From the NCBI GenBank assembly GCA_020638395.1, contig JACKIP010000003.1, forward strand, positions 62,001 through 126,000: 64,000 nucleotides of DNA. The letters are read 5' to 3'. The notes beneath the pieces are model-generated. The model made no database searches and was not told the DNA's origin. It saw only the letters and a list, made by a program, of their open reading frames with translations. Positions 24,615 through 32,500 of the stretch are shown piece after piece (the first letter of the stretch is position 1; every line of letters starts with the position of its first letter). The position numbers and the translations under genes were made by a program. Source of the stretch: Rhodospirillales bacterium (GTDB taxonomy: Bacteria; Pseudomonadota; Alphaproteobacteria; Micavibrionales; Micavibrionaceae).

Positions 24615-25895
24615 TCAACTTTTTCCGGCAGCCGGAGCTGGTTTCGACGGGTAGACCTTGACCATGGTAATCTGGTTACGGTAGCGGCGGGTCACATCAA
24701 AACGGAAATCATGGAACATAAAGACCTGCCCGGTTTCAGGAATACTTTTTGATTCATGAATCACCAGCCCTGCCAGCGTTGCATAATCCTCATCCGGCAA
24801 ATTCCATTCAAAGGCTCGGTTCAAGTCGCGGATGGTCACATCTCCATCCACCAGATAACTGCCATCCGGCAATGCGCGCACCCCGGCCACCGGCACGTCA
24901 TGTTCATCGTCAATCTCGCCAACGATTTCTTCGAGAATATCTTCCAGTGTGACAATTCCCTGCAAATCCCCATACTCATCAACGATCAGGGCGAAATGCT
25001 CCTTACGCTCCCGAAACGCCTGCAACTGGTCATATAGCGCCGTGGTATCGGGAATAAACCACGGGTCCGACGCGATATCCGGCAAGCTGATCTGGGTGAC
25101 ATCCCCCTTATGAGCATGCATCTCCCGCAACAACTGCTTGACGTGCAACACTCCGATAATATTATCCGGGCTATCAATGTAAAGCGGCAGACGGGTATAA
25201 GAGCCATTCAGAACGTCTTTGATAATCTCCTCAATCGGCTGGCTGGCATCCACCATTTCCACATTCTTTCTGTGTGTCATGATTTCGGAGATTTCCACAT
25301 CCGCCAGATCAAGAATCGAGCGCAGCATGGCGCGCTGTTCAACCACTTCTTTTTCCTCGCCGTCATGCATTTCAATAACGCCGCGCAGCAATTCCATATG
25401 AGAGCCTTGCTGCACCAAAGAAATGTCCACGCCAAAAAGCTTAAGAACCTGCCGCACAATCCACGTAACCATATCCACGACAGGTGCCAACACAATAATA
25501 ACAAGATTAAGGATTGGCGCAATTCTGGTACTCATGGTGTTGGCATGATGGAGGGCATAGGTTTTTGGCAGCACCTCTGCAAAAATCAATACCAACATCG
25601 TCATCACCAGCGTTGCGTAAACCACGCCCGCTTCACCAAGTAATTTTATCAGCACCGAAGTCGCCAGAGCCGACGCCAGAATATTAACAAGGTTGTTCCC
25701 TAGCAATAGCGCCCCGATCATCCGATCTTTTTTCTCGCGGATACGGTTCACCAGAGCGGCACGTTTATCCCCCTCCTTCTCACGGTTTTGCATCCGGATA
25801 CTGGACGCCGCCGTCAGAGCCGTCTCTGAACCGGAAAAAAAGGCTGAAAGGCTTAGCAACAAAAAAATAATCGCAATCGAAATCAGAAGTTCCAT
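24615..25895 (-). CDS. HlyC/CorC-family membrane protein (DUF21 + CBS + CorC)
   Basis: The N-terminal DUF21 (CNNM) domain has about four membrane segments (SIAIIFLLLSLSAFFSGSET near the start) and the signature FFSGSETALTA. Two CBS motifs follow (about 205-330: MTHRKNVEMVDASQPIEEI, then ALIVDEYGDLQGIVTLEDIL). The end is a CorC_HlyC domain (PDGSYLVDGDVTIRDLN). The family is linked to magnesium or cobalt efflux; the substrate of this member is unknown. Length 426 is normal. It lies immediately upstream of tolA and downstream of aroB on the same strand. Confidence 0.9.
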   Translation of the reverse strand: MELLISIAIIFLLLSLSAFFSGSETALTAASSIRMQNREKEGDKRAALVNRIREKKDRMIGALLLGNNLVNILASALATSVLIKLLGEAGVVYATLVMTMLVLIFAEVLPKTYALHHANTMSTRIAPILNLVIIVLAPVVDMVTWIVRQVLKLFGVDISLVQQGSHMELLRGVIEMHDGEEKEVVEQRAMLRSILDLADVEISEIMTHRKNVEMVDASQPIEEIIKDVLNGSYTRLPLYIDSPDNIIGVLHVKQLLREMHAHKGDVTQISLPDIASDPWFIPDTTALYDQLQAFRERKEHFALIVDEYGDLQGIVTLEDILEEIVGEIDDEHDVPVAGVRALPDGSYLVDGDVTIRDLNRAFEWNLPDEDYATLAGLVIHESKSIPETGQVFMFHDFRFDVTRRYRNQITMVKVYPSKPAPAAGKS

Positions 25896-25935
25896 AGCTT
25901 ATTCTTAGCGTGAACTGACGCATTTGCGAAGAGAT

Positions 25936-27027
25936 TTATTGAGTGAGCACCTGAATTACGTCGTCTTTTGCAACATCTCCGGTTAGAAATGCCTGCCCAA
26001 TCCCACGCATCAGAATAAAGTTGATGCTGCCCTCCGCTGCTTTCTTATCGCCGCGCATGATCTCCAAAAGGGTTTCGGCCTGAACATCGGCAGGGAGCCG
26101 CAGATCTTTGAGATGAGCTTTCAGACCAAGTCTGGACAAATGCTGAACCACGCGCTCGACCTGCTGCGCGGACATCAGGTTTTTTCGAACAGATAGCTCC
26201 ATGGCACAGACCATGCCGACCGCGACCGCCTCTCCGTGCAGCAACCGTCCGTCATATCCCATAACGGCTTCGAAGGCGTGCGCGAAGGTATGCCCCAGAT
26301 TAAGCAGTGCCCGTCGCCCGGAAGTCTCTTTTTCATCCGCCACCACAATGTCTCTTTTCATCTCGCATGAGCGTTTTACCGCATAGGACACGGCCTCCGG
26401 GTTTAAATCCAAAACCTCCTGCCCATGCGTTTCCAGCCAGTCAAAAAAGGCCGAATCGCCCAGCAGGGCATATTTCAGAATCTCCGCATATCCGGCCTTT
26501 AGTTCGCGCTCCGGCAGGGTCTTCAGGACCTCCAGGTCACAGATCACCATAGAAGGCTGGTGAAACGCGCCCACCAGATTTTTCCCCTGCGGCATGTTAA
26601 TGCCTGTCTTGCCCCCGACCGAGCTATCAACCATGGCCAGCAGCGAGGTGGGAACCTGCACAACCGGCACGCCGCGCATGACGCTGGCAGCGGCAAATCC
26701 GGCGAGATCTCCGACGACACCGCCCCCAACCGCAACGATGAGAGAATGCCGGTCAACCTGATGATCCAATAACCAGGATAAAACATCCTGAAAGACCGAA
26801 AACGATTTTGACTGCTCCCCCGCACTCACAGAGAATACTGGAGACTCTCCGGCAATCCGCCGGGCGTAAAGCTCCGTATTGGAATCGCAAATAAAAAATT
26901 TCCGGCTTTTTGACAAAGACGGCGGGAGCATCGCGGCAAACCGGTCCAGAAGAGACTCTCCGATCAGGATGTCATAGGGGCTGTGCGGCAGTGCCACGTG
27001 CAGAGTTGTATAATGTGTTGTCATCAC
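25936..27027 (-). CDS. aroB: 3-dehydroquinate synthase
   Basis: AroB converts DAHP to 3-dehydroquinate, the second step of the shikimate pathway, using NAD+ and a divalent metal. Motifs visible are AVGGGVVGDLAGFAA (NAD binding), PTSLLAMVDSSVGGKTGIN, LNLGHTFAHAFE (metal ligand histidine) and LLHGEAVAVGMV. Length 363 is typical. The ATG overlaps the aroK stop by 4 bases (ATGA), so the two genes are translationally coupled. An alternative ATG lies one codon downstream. Confidence 0.97.
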   Translation of the reverse strand: MMTTHYTTLHVALPHSPYDILIGESLLDRFAAMLPPSLSKSRKFFICDSNTELYARRIAGESPVFSVSAGEQSKSFSVFQDVLSWLLDHQVDRHSLIVAVGGGVVGDLAGFAAASVMRGVPVVQVPTSLLAMVDSSVGGKTGINMPQGKNLVGAFHQPSMVICDLEVLKTLPERELKAGYAEILKYALLGDSAFFDWLETHGQEVLDLNPEAVSYAVKRSCEMKRDIVVADEKETSGRRALLNLGHTFAHAFEAVMGYDGRLLHGEAVAVGMVCAMELSVRKNLMSAQQVERVVQHLSRLGLKAHLKDLRLPADVQAETLLEIMRGDKKAAEGSINFILMRGIGQAFLTGDVAKDDVIQVLTQ

Positions 27028-27578
27028 CCTCTTTCTACCTCAGTTTTTATTAAATCCACAACTTTATCCACAGGCATTTTATCGCTGCTTATAATGAGAT
27101 GGGAGCGGATATAAACCGGATGACGGGCATCCAGCAGGTTTTTCAGTTTTTCCCGCGCCTGTTCAGGATCTCCCTGTAATAACGGACGTCTGGTTGTGCT
27201 GCTCTCCAGACGTTCCCACAGTGTTTCCGGGCTGGCACTGATATAAATCATAATAGTTTTGTCATACAGAGCGTCATGAATCTCCGGAGTCATCACCGCG
27301 CCGCCGCCTGTTGATAAAATATACGGGTCCGCATCGCTCCCGTTCACCAGCCCCAGAATAACCTCCCGCTCTATCTGGCGAAACCACGGCTCCCCCTTTT
27401 GCGCAAAAATCTCCGGAATTGTCATGCCGGTTTTTTCCTCAATCATCTGATCGGAATCATAGAATCGGTATCCGAGGCTCTCGGCCACAGACCTCCCAAT
27501 AGTCGTCTTACCACAACCAGACATACCAACGAATGCAGCGGGGCGCTTTGGATATATTTTCTTTTCGCTCTTGTCCAT
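27024..27578 (-). CDS. aroK: Shikimate kinase
   Basis: AroK phosphorylates shikimate with ATP. The P-loop is AFVGMSGCGKTTIGRSVA, the shikimate-binding aspartate is in FYDSDQMIEE, arginine FRQIEREV and the GGGAV loop follow, and the lid region is TTRRPLLQ. 184 residues is normal. An AGGGGA site precedes the ATG. The gene is first in the aroK-aroB pair, as in many proteobacteria, and is divergent from a tiny membrane-protein gene 27 bases away. Confidence 0.96.
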   Translation of the reverse strand: MDKSEKKIYPKRPAAFVGMSGCGKTTIGRSVAESLGYRFYDSDQMIEEKTGMTIPEIFAQKGEPWFRQIEREVILGLVNGSDADPYILSTGGGAVMTPEIHDALYDKTIMIYISASPETLWERLESSTTRRPLLQGDPEQAREKLKNLLDARHPVYIRSHLIISSDKMPVDKVVDLIKTEVERG

Positions 27579-27605
27579 CAGATCATTCCCCTATATTCTG
27601 GTTTC

Positions 27606-27731
27606 ATGTCACTTATACGTATCTTGCTTTTGCTTTCAGCAGTTCTTGCCATCAGTATCTTTCTTTATTTCGGGTTTGTCGACATTCCTATTTCCCAAGA
27701 GAAAGTTACTGAAACAATAACCGCCTCTTAA
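27606..27731 (+). CDS. 41-residue single-pass membrane microprotein
   Basis: The ATG at 27606 opens a 41-codon frame. Residues about 3-24 form one membrane segment (LIRILLLLSAVLAISIFLYF), followed by a short periplasmic tail with VDIPISQEKVTETI. From general knowledge, short membrane proteins with a DIP-x-P/S-Q-x-V-x-x-T-I tail between aroK and xerD recur in alphaproteobacteria. That supports a real gene in spite of its size. It is divergent from aroK. Function unknown. Confidence 0.6.
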   Translation: MSLIRILLLLSAVLAISIFLYFGFVDIPISQEKVTETITAS

Positions 27732-27777
27732 CCCTTCGTAAATATCAATTTTCATACAAGTTATGTTAACTTTTCCA

Positions 27778-27806
27778 TTGACAAAGTGTTAAGATTATGT
27801 AATGAA
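27778..27806 (+). promoter_or_regulatory. Possible promoter for xerD
   Basis: A perfect TTGACA at 27778-27783 is followed 17 bases later by a weak AATGAA as -10. The A/T-rich gap down to xerD (27912) shows no other gene. The -10 match is poor, so the exact site is uncertain. Confidence 0.35.
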
Positions 27807-27911
27807 GAAGCTGTTTGTGAGGTATTCATTTTAATGTGGGTCTTCTTCAATAGAAAATATAATAACAACAACCAGCGAATATAATTTAACAGACATAGGA
27901 GAAACTAAAAA

Positions 27912-28901
27912 ATGGCAAGACCAGGCCGTCCGGCCCTTCCAAAACCTGACCTCCACCCTTCGGTGGACGCCTTTCTCGACATGCTAACTACGGAGCGCGG
28001 CGCGGCTTTGAATACACGCCATGCTTACTGGCGCGATCTGGCGGATGTCAGTCTGTACCTGAAAAATAACCGTAATGCCGATGTTCACAATGCCAAGACT
28101 GAAGACATCAAAGCTTACCTTAAAGATCTGGGCGAAAAAAAGCACACAAAAGGAACGAATGAGAGTACGATTGCCGTCCGTACGGTTGCCCGTCGTCTGT
28201 CTGCCCTGCGCCAGTTCTACCGGTTTGTAATCTCGGAAAATATGCGTGAAGATGATCCAACCTCAACAATTGAAAGCCCGAAACAATCCAGAACTCTTCC
28301 AAAAACACTCAGCGAATCAGAAGTTAGCAAGCTGATTGAGACCGCTATGGAAGGCGGCGGCGCAGATAGTATGCGCCTGGTCTGTCTGATTGAGATGCTA
28401 TATGCAACCGGGCTGCGGGTCTCTGAGCTGGTCGGACTGCCAATCTCCTCCATCTCCGAAGATAACCAGTTCCTGATGGTCTCCGGAAAAGGCGGACGCG
28501 ACCGGATTGTTCCCTTGACAGAAGGGGCGCAAAAAGCAATCACCAGCTATCTTGATGTCCGTCAACAGTTTGTTGGCCCGGAAGATCAGGTCAAGCAGGA
28601 AAAATGGCTGTTCCCGTCCCGAACCTCGGACAGTGGACACCTGACCCGTCAGCGTTTTGCGCAGCTTCTGAAAGATCTTGCACATACCGCAAAGATAGAT
28701 TCAGACCGAGTCAGCCCGCACGTCCTGCGTCACGCATTTGCAACGCACCTGCTGAGCAATGGCGCGGATTTGCGCTCTGTGCAAAAAATGCTCGGGCACG
28801 CTGATATTGCAACAACACAGGTCTACACACAAATTATCGGTGAAAACCTCAAAAACACCGTTGAGGAAAAACACCCTATGTCCAAAAAGCAGGCGAAATA
28901 A
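27912..28901 (+). CDS. xerD: Tyrosine recombinase XerD
   Basis: XerD, with XerC, resolves chromosome dimers at dif during division. The N-terminal SAM-like core-binding domain (about 18-125: VDAFLDMLTTERGAALNT) is followed by the catalytic domain with YATGLRVSELVGL (arginine), the lysine in GKGGRDRIVPL, HVLRHAFATHLL, LGHADIATTQVY and the tyrosine in VYTQI. Length 329 is a little long because of the basic tail. An AGGAG ribosome-binding site lies 11 bases before the ATG. It stands between a microprotein gene and accA and ends in a clear terminator. Confidence 0.94.
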   Translation: MARPGRPALPKPDLHPSVDAFLDMLTTERGAALNTRHAYWRDLADVSLYLKNNRNADVHNAKTEDIKAYLKDLGEKKHTKGTNESTIAVRTVARRLSALRQFYRFVISENMREDDPTSTIESPKQSRTLPKTLSESEVSKLIETAMEGGGADSMRLVCLIEMLYATGLRVSELVGLPISSISEDNQFLMVSGKGGRDRIVPLTEGAQKAITSYLDVRQQFVGPEDQVKQEKWLFPSRTSDSGHLTRQRFAQLLKDLAHTAKIDSDRVSPHVLRHAFATHLLSNGADLRSVQKMLGHADIATTQVYTQIIGENLKNTVEEKHPMSKKQAK

Positions 28902-28928
28902 TCCTGTCTCATTTTTAACCACAACAGG

Positions 28929-28961
28929 GACAGACGTTTATTGTGATCGTCTGTCTTTTTT
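28929..28961 (+). terminator. Rho-independent terminator after xerD
   Basis: GACAGACG and CGTCTGTC form a perfect 8-bp stem around an 11-base loop, followed by TTTTTT. It lies 28 bases past the xerD stop and just before accA. Confidence 0.88.
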
Positions 28962-28977
28962 GTTATAAGACATCCTC

Positions 28978-29916
28978 ATGGCACTAGACTTTGAAAAACC
29001 GGTTCTGGAACTGGAACAGAAAATCGCAGAACTCACGAAGGTTGAGAAAAGCAAAGATCTCAATATGGATACAGAGATCGAGCAAATGCGGCAGAAGGCA
29101 AACGCCCTGCTGGAGCAGCTCTATACCAAACTGACTCCGCAGCAAAAAATTCAGGTGGCCCGCCACCCTGAGCGCCCCCATTGCAAGAACTACATCAAAG
29201 CGCTGATTGAGGATTTTACCCCGCTGGCCGGAGACCGCCTGTTTTCGCAAGATGAAGCGATGGTATCCGGTATCGGCCGCTTTGAAGGGCAAAGCTGCAT
29301 TATTCTGGGGCAGGAAAAAGGCTCCGACACGGAAAGCCGCCTGAAACATAATTTCGGCATGGCACGTCCGGAAGGATACCGCAAAGCACAACGCCTGATT
29401 TCCATGGCGAATCAGTTTCACCTTCCGATTCTGACTTTTGTGGACACCTCCGGAGCTTATCCAGGGGTTGGCGCCGAGGAACGCGGCCAGAGTGAAGCCA
29501 TTGCAAAATCCATCGAGGCTTGTGTTCGTGCGAGAGTCCCGATTATCAGCACCATCATCGGCGAAGGTGGTTCCGGCGGAGCCATTGCGATTGCTACGGC
29601 AGACCGGGTCCTGATGCTGCAACATGCGATTTATTCGGTTATTTCACCCGAAGGGTGCGCCTCGATCCTCTGGCGCAGCGGCGATTTTGCTGAGGAAGCC
29701 GCACGAGCTCTGAAAATCACAGCCCGCGATCTGCTCAGACTGGGAATTATCGACGAAATGGTCGAAGAACCAATCGGAGGCGCACATCGCAATCCAGCCG
29801 CTACGTTTGAAGCCGTGCGCAGCGCGATTGCCAAAAACCTGAAGGAACTTCAAATTAAGCCCGAAGAAACCCTGAAGGCAGAGCGCCGCGAGAAATACCT
29901 CGCCATGACCCGCTAG
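28978..29916 (+). CDS. accA: Acetyl-CoA carboxylase carboxyltransferase, alpha subunit
   Basis: AccA pairs with AccD to carboxylate acetyl-CoA to malonyl-CoA, the first step of fatty acid synthesis. The N-terminal helices (LDFEKPVLELEQKIAEL) and the ARHPERPHCKNYI segment are typical. The crotonase-like core contains NFGMARPEGYRKAQRLI, TFVDTSGAYPGVGAEERGQ and GEGGSGGAIAIA. 312 residues is complete. It is preceded by the xerD terminator, so the promoter lies in the short gap, and it is followed by a repeat-rich gap. Confidence 0.97.
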   Translation: MALDFEKPVLELEQKIAELTKVEKSKDLNMDTEIEQMRQKANALLEQLYTKLTPQQKIQVARHPERPHCKNYIKALIEDFTPLAGDRLFSQDEAMVSGIGRFEGQSCIILGQEKGSDTESRLKHNFGMARPEGYRKAQRLISMANQFHLPILTFVDTSGAYPGVGAEERGQSEAIAKSIEACVRARVPIISTIIGEGGSGGAIAIATADRVLMLQHAIYSVISPEGCASILWRSGDFAEEAARALKITARDLLRLGIIDEMVEEPIGGAHRNPAATFEAVRSAIAKNLKELQIKPEETLKAERREKYLAMTR

Positions 29917-29923
29917 TAATCTA

Positions 29924-30040
29924 CTGAAAAAGCCGAAAAAACGACAAAACCGTCATTCCGAGCGAAGAGAATAATCTTTTGTTTCAACGGGTTAAGATCC
30001 TTCGCCTACGGCTCAGGATGACGAATTCTGGCTTTTTCAG
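29924..30040. repeat. Intergenic palindromic element A
   Basis: CTGAAAAAGCC (29924-29934) pairs with GGCTTTTTCAG (30030-30040), and an inner imperfect pair GTCATTCCGAGC / GCTCAGGATGAC nests inside. The whole can fold into one long hairpin just past the accA stop, where it may end transcription or stabilise mRNA. Confidence 0.75.
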
Positions 30041-30074
30041 AGCGTCCTAAAGATAGATGAAAATATCCATAAAC

Positions 30075-30145
30075 CCGTCATCACACGCCTTGTGCGTGTG
30101 ATCCATGGATTACACGGACTTTCTTCGAAAGCCGTGTAATGACGA
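30075..30145. repeat. Intergenic palindromic element B
   Basis: The unit begins CGTCAT and ends ATGACG and contains two hairpins: TCACACGC with GCGTGTGA, and TTACACGG-CTTTC with GAAAG-CCGTGTAA. The same outer CGTCAT ... ATGACG frame is seen at 50477-50580, which suggests a dispersed palindromic family. Confidence 0.75.
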
Positions 30146-30209
30146 AATTGAGGGATGGTAAGAGAACTTTGTTTTACTTTGTCTTACTTTGCGGTTCAAA
30201 ACTTATCGT

Positions 30210-30236
30210 GTCATTGTTCACGCGATGAACAATGAC
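30210..30236. repeat. Perfect hairpin C
   Basis: GTCATTGTTCA and TGAACAATGAC form an 11-bp perfect stem with a 5-base loop. Immediately before it are three tandem-like ACTTTG units (about 30166-30192). It lies near the 3' end of the convergent RHH gene and may serve as a terminator, though no T run follows. Confidence 0.7.
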
Positions 30237-30251
30237 GTTGGAACCACTATA

Positions 30252-30647
30252 TCACCTGATTCGTAAGACTTTTAGATCGTCATCGGTCATCCGCGCACGT
30301 TTTTTCATGATCTCGAAACTGCCGTGACCGGCGCGGGAATGCCCTTCTTCGGTCGCAGAGGCTCGAAAATAAAGCATCAGAAAAACCCGTATCGCGGCGG
30401 TTAGTGAGGTTTGTGTATTTTTTCGCAGATAAATCAGAGAGCAAATTTCATGAATGGAGCAGCCTTCGCGCAAGGCAATATCTTTTAGCGCAATCCACAT
30501 TTCCGGCTCCAGCCGGACAGAGGTCCGTTTCCCCAGAACCGTGACATTACGACTGACCAGAGAGCCTTTCTGACACTTAAGACACAAGGACATCCCGGCC
30601 CCGGGGTCTTCACTGCCGTTACAAAAATCTTCGTCCATGATCGTCAT
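30252..30647 (-). CDS. Ribbon-helix-helix domain protein
   Basis: Residues about 30-115 match the ribbon-helix-helix family common in alphaproteobacteria: LVSRNVTVLGKRTSVRLEPE (the ribbon strand), then MWIALKDIALREGCSIHEIC, SLTAAIRVFLMLYFRA and EEGHSRAGHG. A short cysteine pair CLKC lies near the N-terminus. It is likely a DNA-binding regulator; its target is unknown. An AGGA site stands 8 bases before the ATG at 30647. A second ATG at 30638 is possible. 131 residues. Confidence 0.82.
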   Translation of the reverse strand: MTIMDEDFCNGSEDPGAGMSLCLKCQKGSLVSRNVTVLGKRTSVRLEPEMWIALKDIALREGCSIHEICSLIYLRKNTQTSLTAAIRVFLMLYFRASATEEGHSRAGHGSFEIMKKRARMTDDDLKVLRIR

Positions 30648-30761
30648 TTTTTATTCCTGTATGTTTCCTGTTTTACATTCTACACACAAAAAAAACGCTG
30701 ACAATACACCAACACCACCTCTGATTGCATTTAATTCAAAAAAATCTATATAAAATAGCTC

Positions 30762-31016
30762 TCATAAAATTTTTATGGAGAGGGCATGCGTGGTGCTCAC
30801 AATATCTTTCCCAATAATATCAATGACTTTCCTGTGGTTTTCAAGGCGGGTTCCTAGCTTGAGATCTGGAGATTTAATTGTGACAAAAATATGGCTTTCC
30901 CCGGAACCATCATCCCCGGCATGACCTTTATGCAATGCACTCTGATTCTCAACCGATAATAATTCAATGCTCAATGCCTGTTTTAATCTGGCTTCAATGT
31001 CTGATATTTTGGAAAT
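30762..31016 (-). CDS. bolA: BolA-family protein, apparent ATT start
   Basis: The 84 residues from 31016 match BolA throughout: an N-terminal helix ISKISDIEARLKQAL, then HAGDDGSGESHIFVTIKSP and LENHRKVIDIIGK ... THALSIKIL. BolA proteins work with monothiol glutaredoxins in iron-sulfur handling and stress response. No ATG, GTG or TTG lies in frame near the expected start. A strong GGGAGG (31022-31027) precedes two ATT codons, and the second sits at ideal spacing (5 bases). The upstream open frame to 31196 overlaps the neighbouring gene and has no BolA match. The J-domain gene is divergent, a known pairing. Confidence 0.8.
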   Translation of the reverse strand: MSKISDIEARLKQALSIELLSVENQSALHKGHAGDDGSGESHIFVTIKSPDLKLGTRLENHRKVIDIIGKDIVSTTHALSIKIL

Positions 31017-31100
31017 AATAGCCTCCCTCAGGATTTGCCTGTGATGATTATTGAAAAATCTTGTTTTCCGACAAGAAGATCCTTTAAAATAGTATAAGAA

Positions 31101-31724
31101 ATGCCAAAGATCCAGCTTAAGCCCAACTCCCCCGAATATGAGGACTTCCGTCCCCGTAAGAAGGCACGCACCTGCGATATGCCGGACTGCCACCACACGG
31201 CGGAATTCAAAGCCCCAAAGGACCGGACTTTAAAGGACTACTATCATCTCTGCCAGGAACATATCACGGCCTACAACAAAGCCTGGAATTTTTTTGCAGA
31301 AATGAGCGAAGACGAAATCCAGTCTCACATGCGCGAGAGCGTCTATGGACACCGCCCCACGTGGAAATATGGGGCGTCACCTGATTATGCCGAGGAGCTA
31401 TACCGCAAAGCGCAACAGACTTATAGTTACAGAGACTCGCCGCCGCCCGGAGGGCATGATCGTTACCGCAAAGACTCGGAGGGGAAAAGAATCCCCGCAG
31501 AACGGACCCCGGAAACCGATGCGATGCGAATCATGGAGTTATCCGCCCCCCTTACCTTGCAGGGCATAAAGGCCCGCTATAAAGAGCTTGCCAAAAAATA
31601 TCATCCGGACCTGAATTCCAATAATAAAGAAGCAGAAGAAAAACTGAAAGAGGTCAATATGGCCTATACCATCCTCAAAATTGCCTATGAAAAATTCGAG
31701 AAACTCGAACAAAATCCGGAATGA
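31101..31724 (+). CDS. J-domain protein with C-terminal DnaJ module
   Basis: A 207-residue protein. The C-terminal 60 residues are a J domain (LTLQGIKARYKELAKKYHPD, with the HPD tripeptide), and the N-terminal part holds a CDMPDCHHTAEF ... YYHLCQEH cysteine/histidine cluster that could bind zinc. The linker is charged with tyrosines. It should act as a co-chaperone of DnaK; the client is unknown. Such proteins with the J domain at the end lie beside bolA in many alphaproteobacteria. The start is 84 bases from the bolA start, on the other strand. Confidence 0.88.
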   Translation: MPKIQLKPNSPEYEDFRPRKKARTCDMPDCHHTAEFKAPKDRTLKDYYHLCQEHITAYNKAWNFFAEMSEDEIQSHMRESVYGHRPTWKYGASPDYAEELYRKAQQTYSYRDSPPPGGHDRYRKDSEGKRIPAERTPETDAMRIMELSAPLTLQGIKARYKELAKKYHPDLNSNNKEAEEKLKEVNMAYTILKIAYEKFEKLEQNPE

Positions 31725-31750
31725 ACGGAACACATGGTGGTTATCAGAAA

Positions 31751-32491
31751 CTACTGCGCCGGAAGTTCCGGCAGTTTTTTCTGTTCGGCCAGCATGATGG
31801 TCACGGTACGGGCGCGTTCCGGATTCATGGCGGCCAGAATGGGAGAGACTTTGCGCTCTGACATCCGCGAAATCACCTCCACCAGAATATCAAGATCGAG
31901 CGTATTGAAAATACCCGCCGCCTCTTTGGCTTTCATGCCTTCATATATTTTGACGAGACTATCAATTCGCTCATCTTCCTCTTTGGATTGTTTTCCCAGC
32001 AAATCCTCAATATCCGTCCGCAGAGCCAGCATTTCCTGATATTTCCGGTCCAGCGCCTGTTCCGCAGCACTCAGCAGTGCTTCTTTTTGCACAAGAGCAG
32101 TCTCCCGCTCTTCCAGCCGTTTGCGCTGTTTGAGCAAATCGGCGACCAATTCTTTCTGCACATCAGAAATATCATAATTATCAAATGCCGCCGGAAGCGT
32201 GATCTCATCGCTCCCTGCTGCGATGTTTTTTTCGGCGCCCCCCCCGTCTCCTCCAGATTCATCAGCGCCATGCGCTTTATCAGATAGGCTCCCGTCTGCA
32301 TTTGTTGACTCTGTCGCAGTTTCCGGGTGTTCCGGCATCGGAGGCGGTTCCTCATGACTTTTTTCAACCGCAAACGCTTCTCCGCTCAGGCTTTTTACGC
32401 CGCTCCAGACCTCAAGCCCGCGCAGCAGGAACGAGGCCAGACAAACCATCACAAGAACCGGGAGAATATTCTTTACGGAAGAGAGAAACAT
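31751..32491 (-). CDS. MotE-like protein (MgtE N-domain) of the flagellar block
   Basis: The protein has one N-terminal membrane segment (ILPVLVMVCLASFLLRGL), a disordered acidic stretch, a coiled coil (about 110-170) and a C-terminal MgtE_N-like domain (KIYEGMKAKEAAGIFNTLDLDILVEVISRM ... ILAAMNPERARTVT). This layout is that of MotE, a periplasmic chaperone of the motility system in alphaproteobacteria. It is the last gene of the fliM-DUF6468-motE run, 9 bases after the DUF6468 gene. Confidence 0.82.
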   Translation of the reverse strand: MFLSSVKNILPVLVMVCLASFLLRGLEVWSGVKSLSGEAFAVEKSHEEPPPMPEHPETATESTNADGSLSDKAHGADESGGDGGGAEKNIAAGSDEITLPAAFDNYDISDVQKELVADLLKQRKRLEERETALVQKEALLSAAEQALDRKYQEMLALRTDIEDLLGKQSKEEDERIDSLVKIYEGMKAKEAAGIFNTLDLDILVEVISRMSERKVSPILAAMNPERARTVTIMLAEQKKLPELPAQ

Positions 32492-32500
32492 GACGTGTGG

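Noticed and set aside
29917..30251. CRISPR array suspected from the repeats after accA
   Set aside because: The elements are palindromes of differing sequence and spacing, without regular identical repeats or unique spacers, and no cas genes are near.
31017..31196. Long N-terminal part of BolA from an ATG at 31196
   Set aside because: The added 60 residues match nothing, overlap the start of the J-domain gene and would place the strong GGGAGG site inside the coding region.
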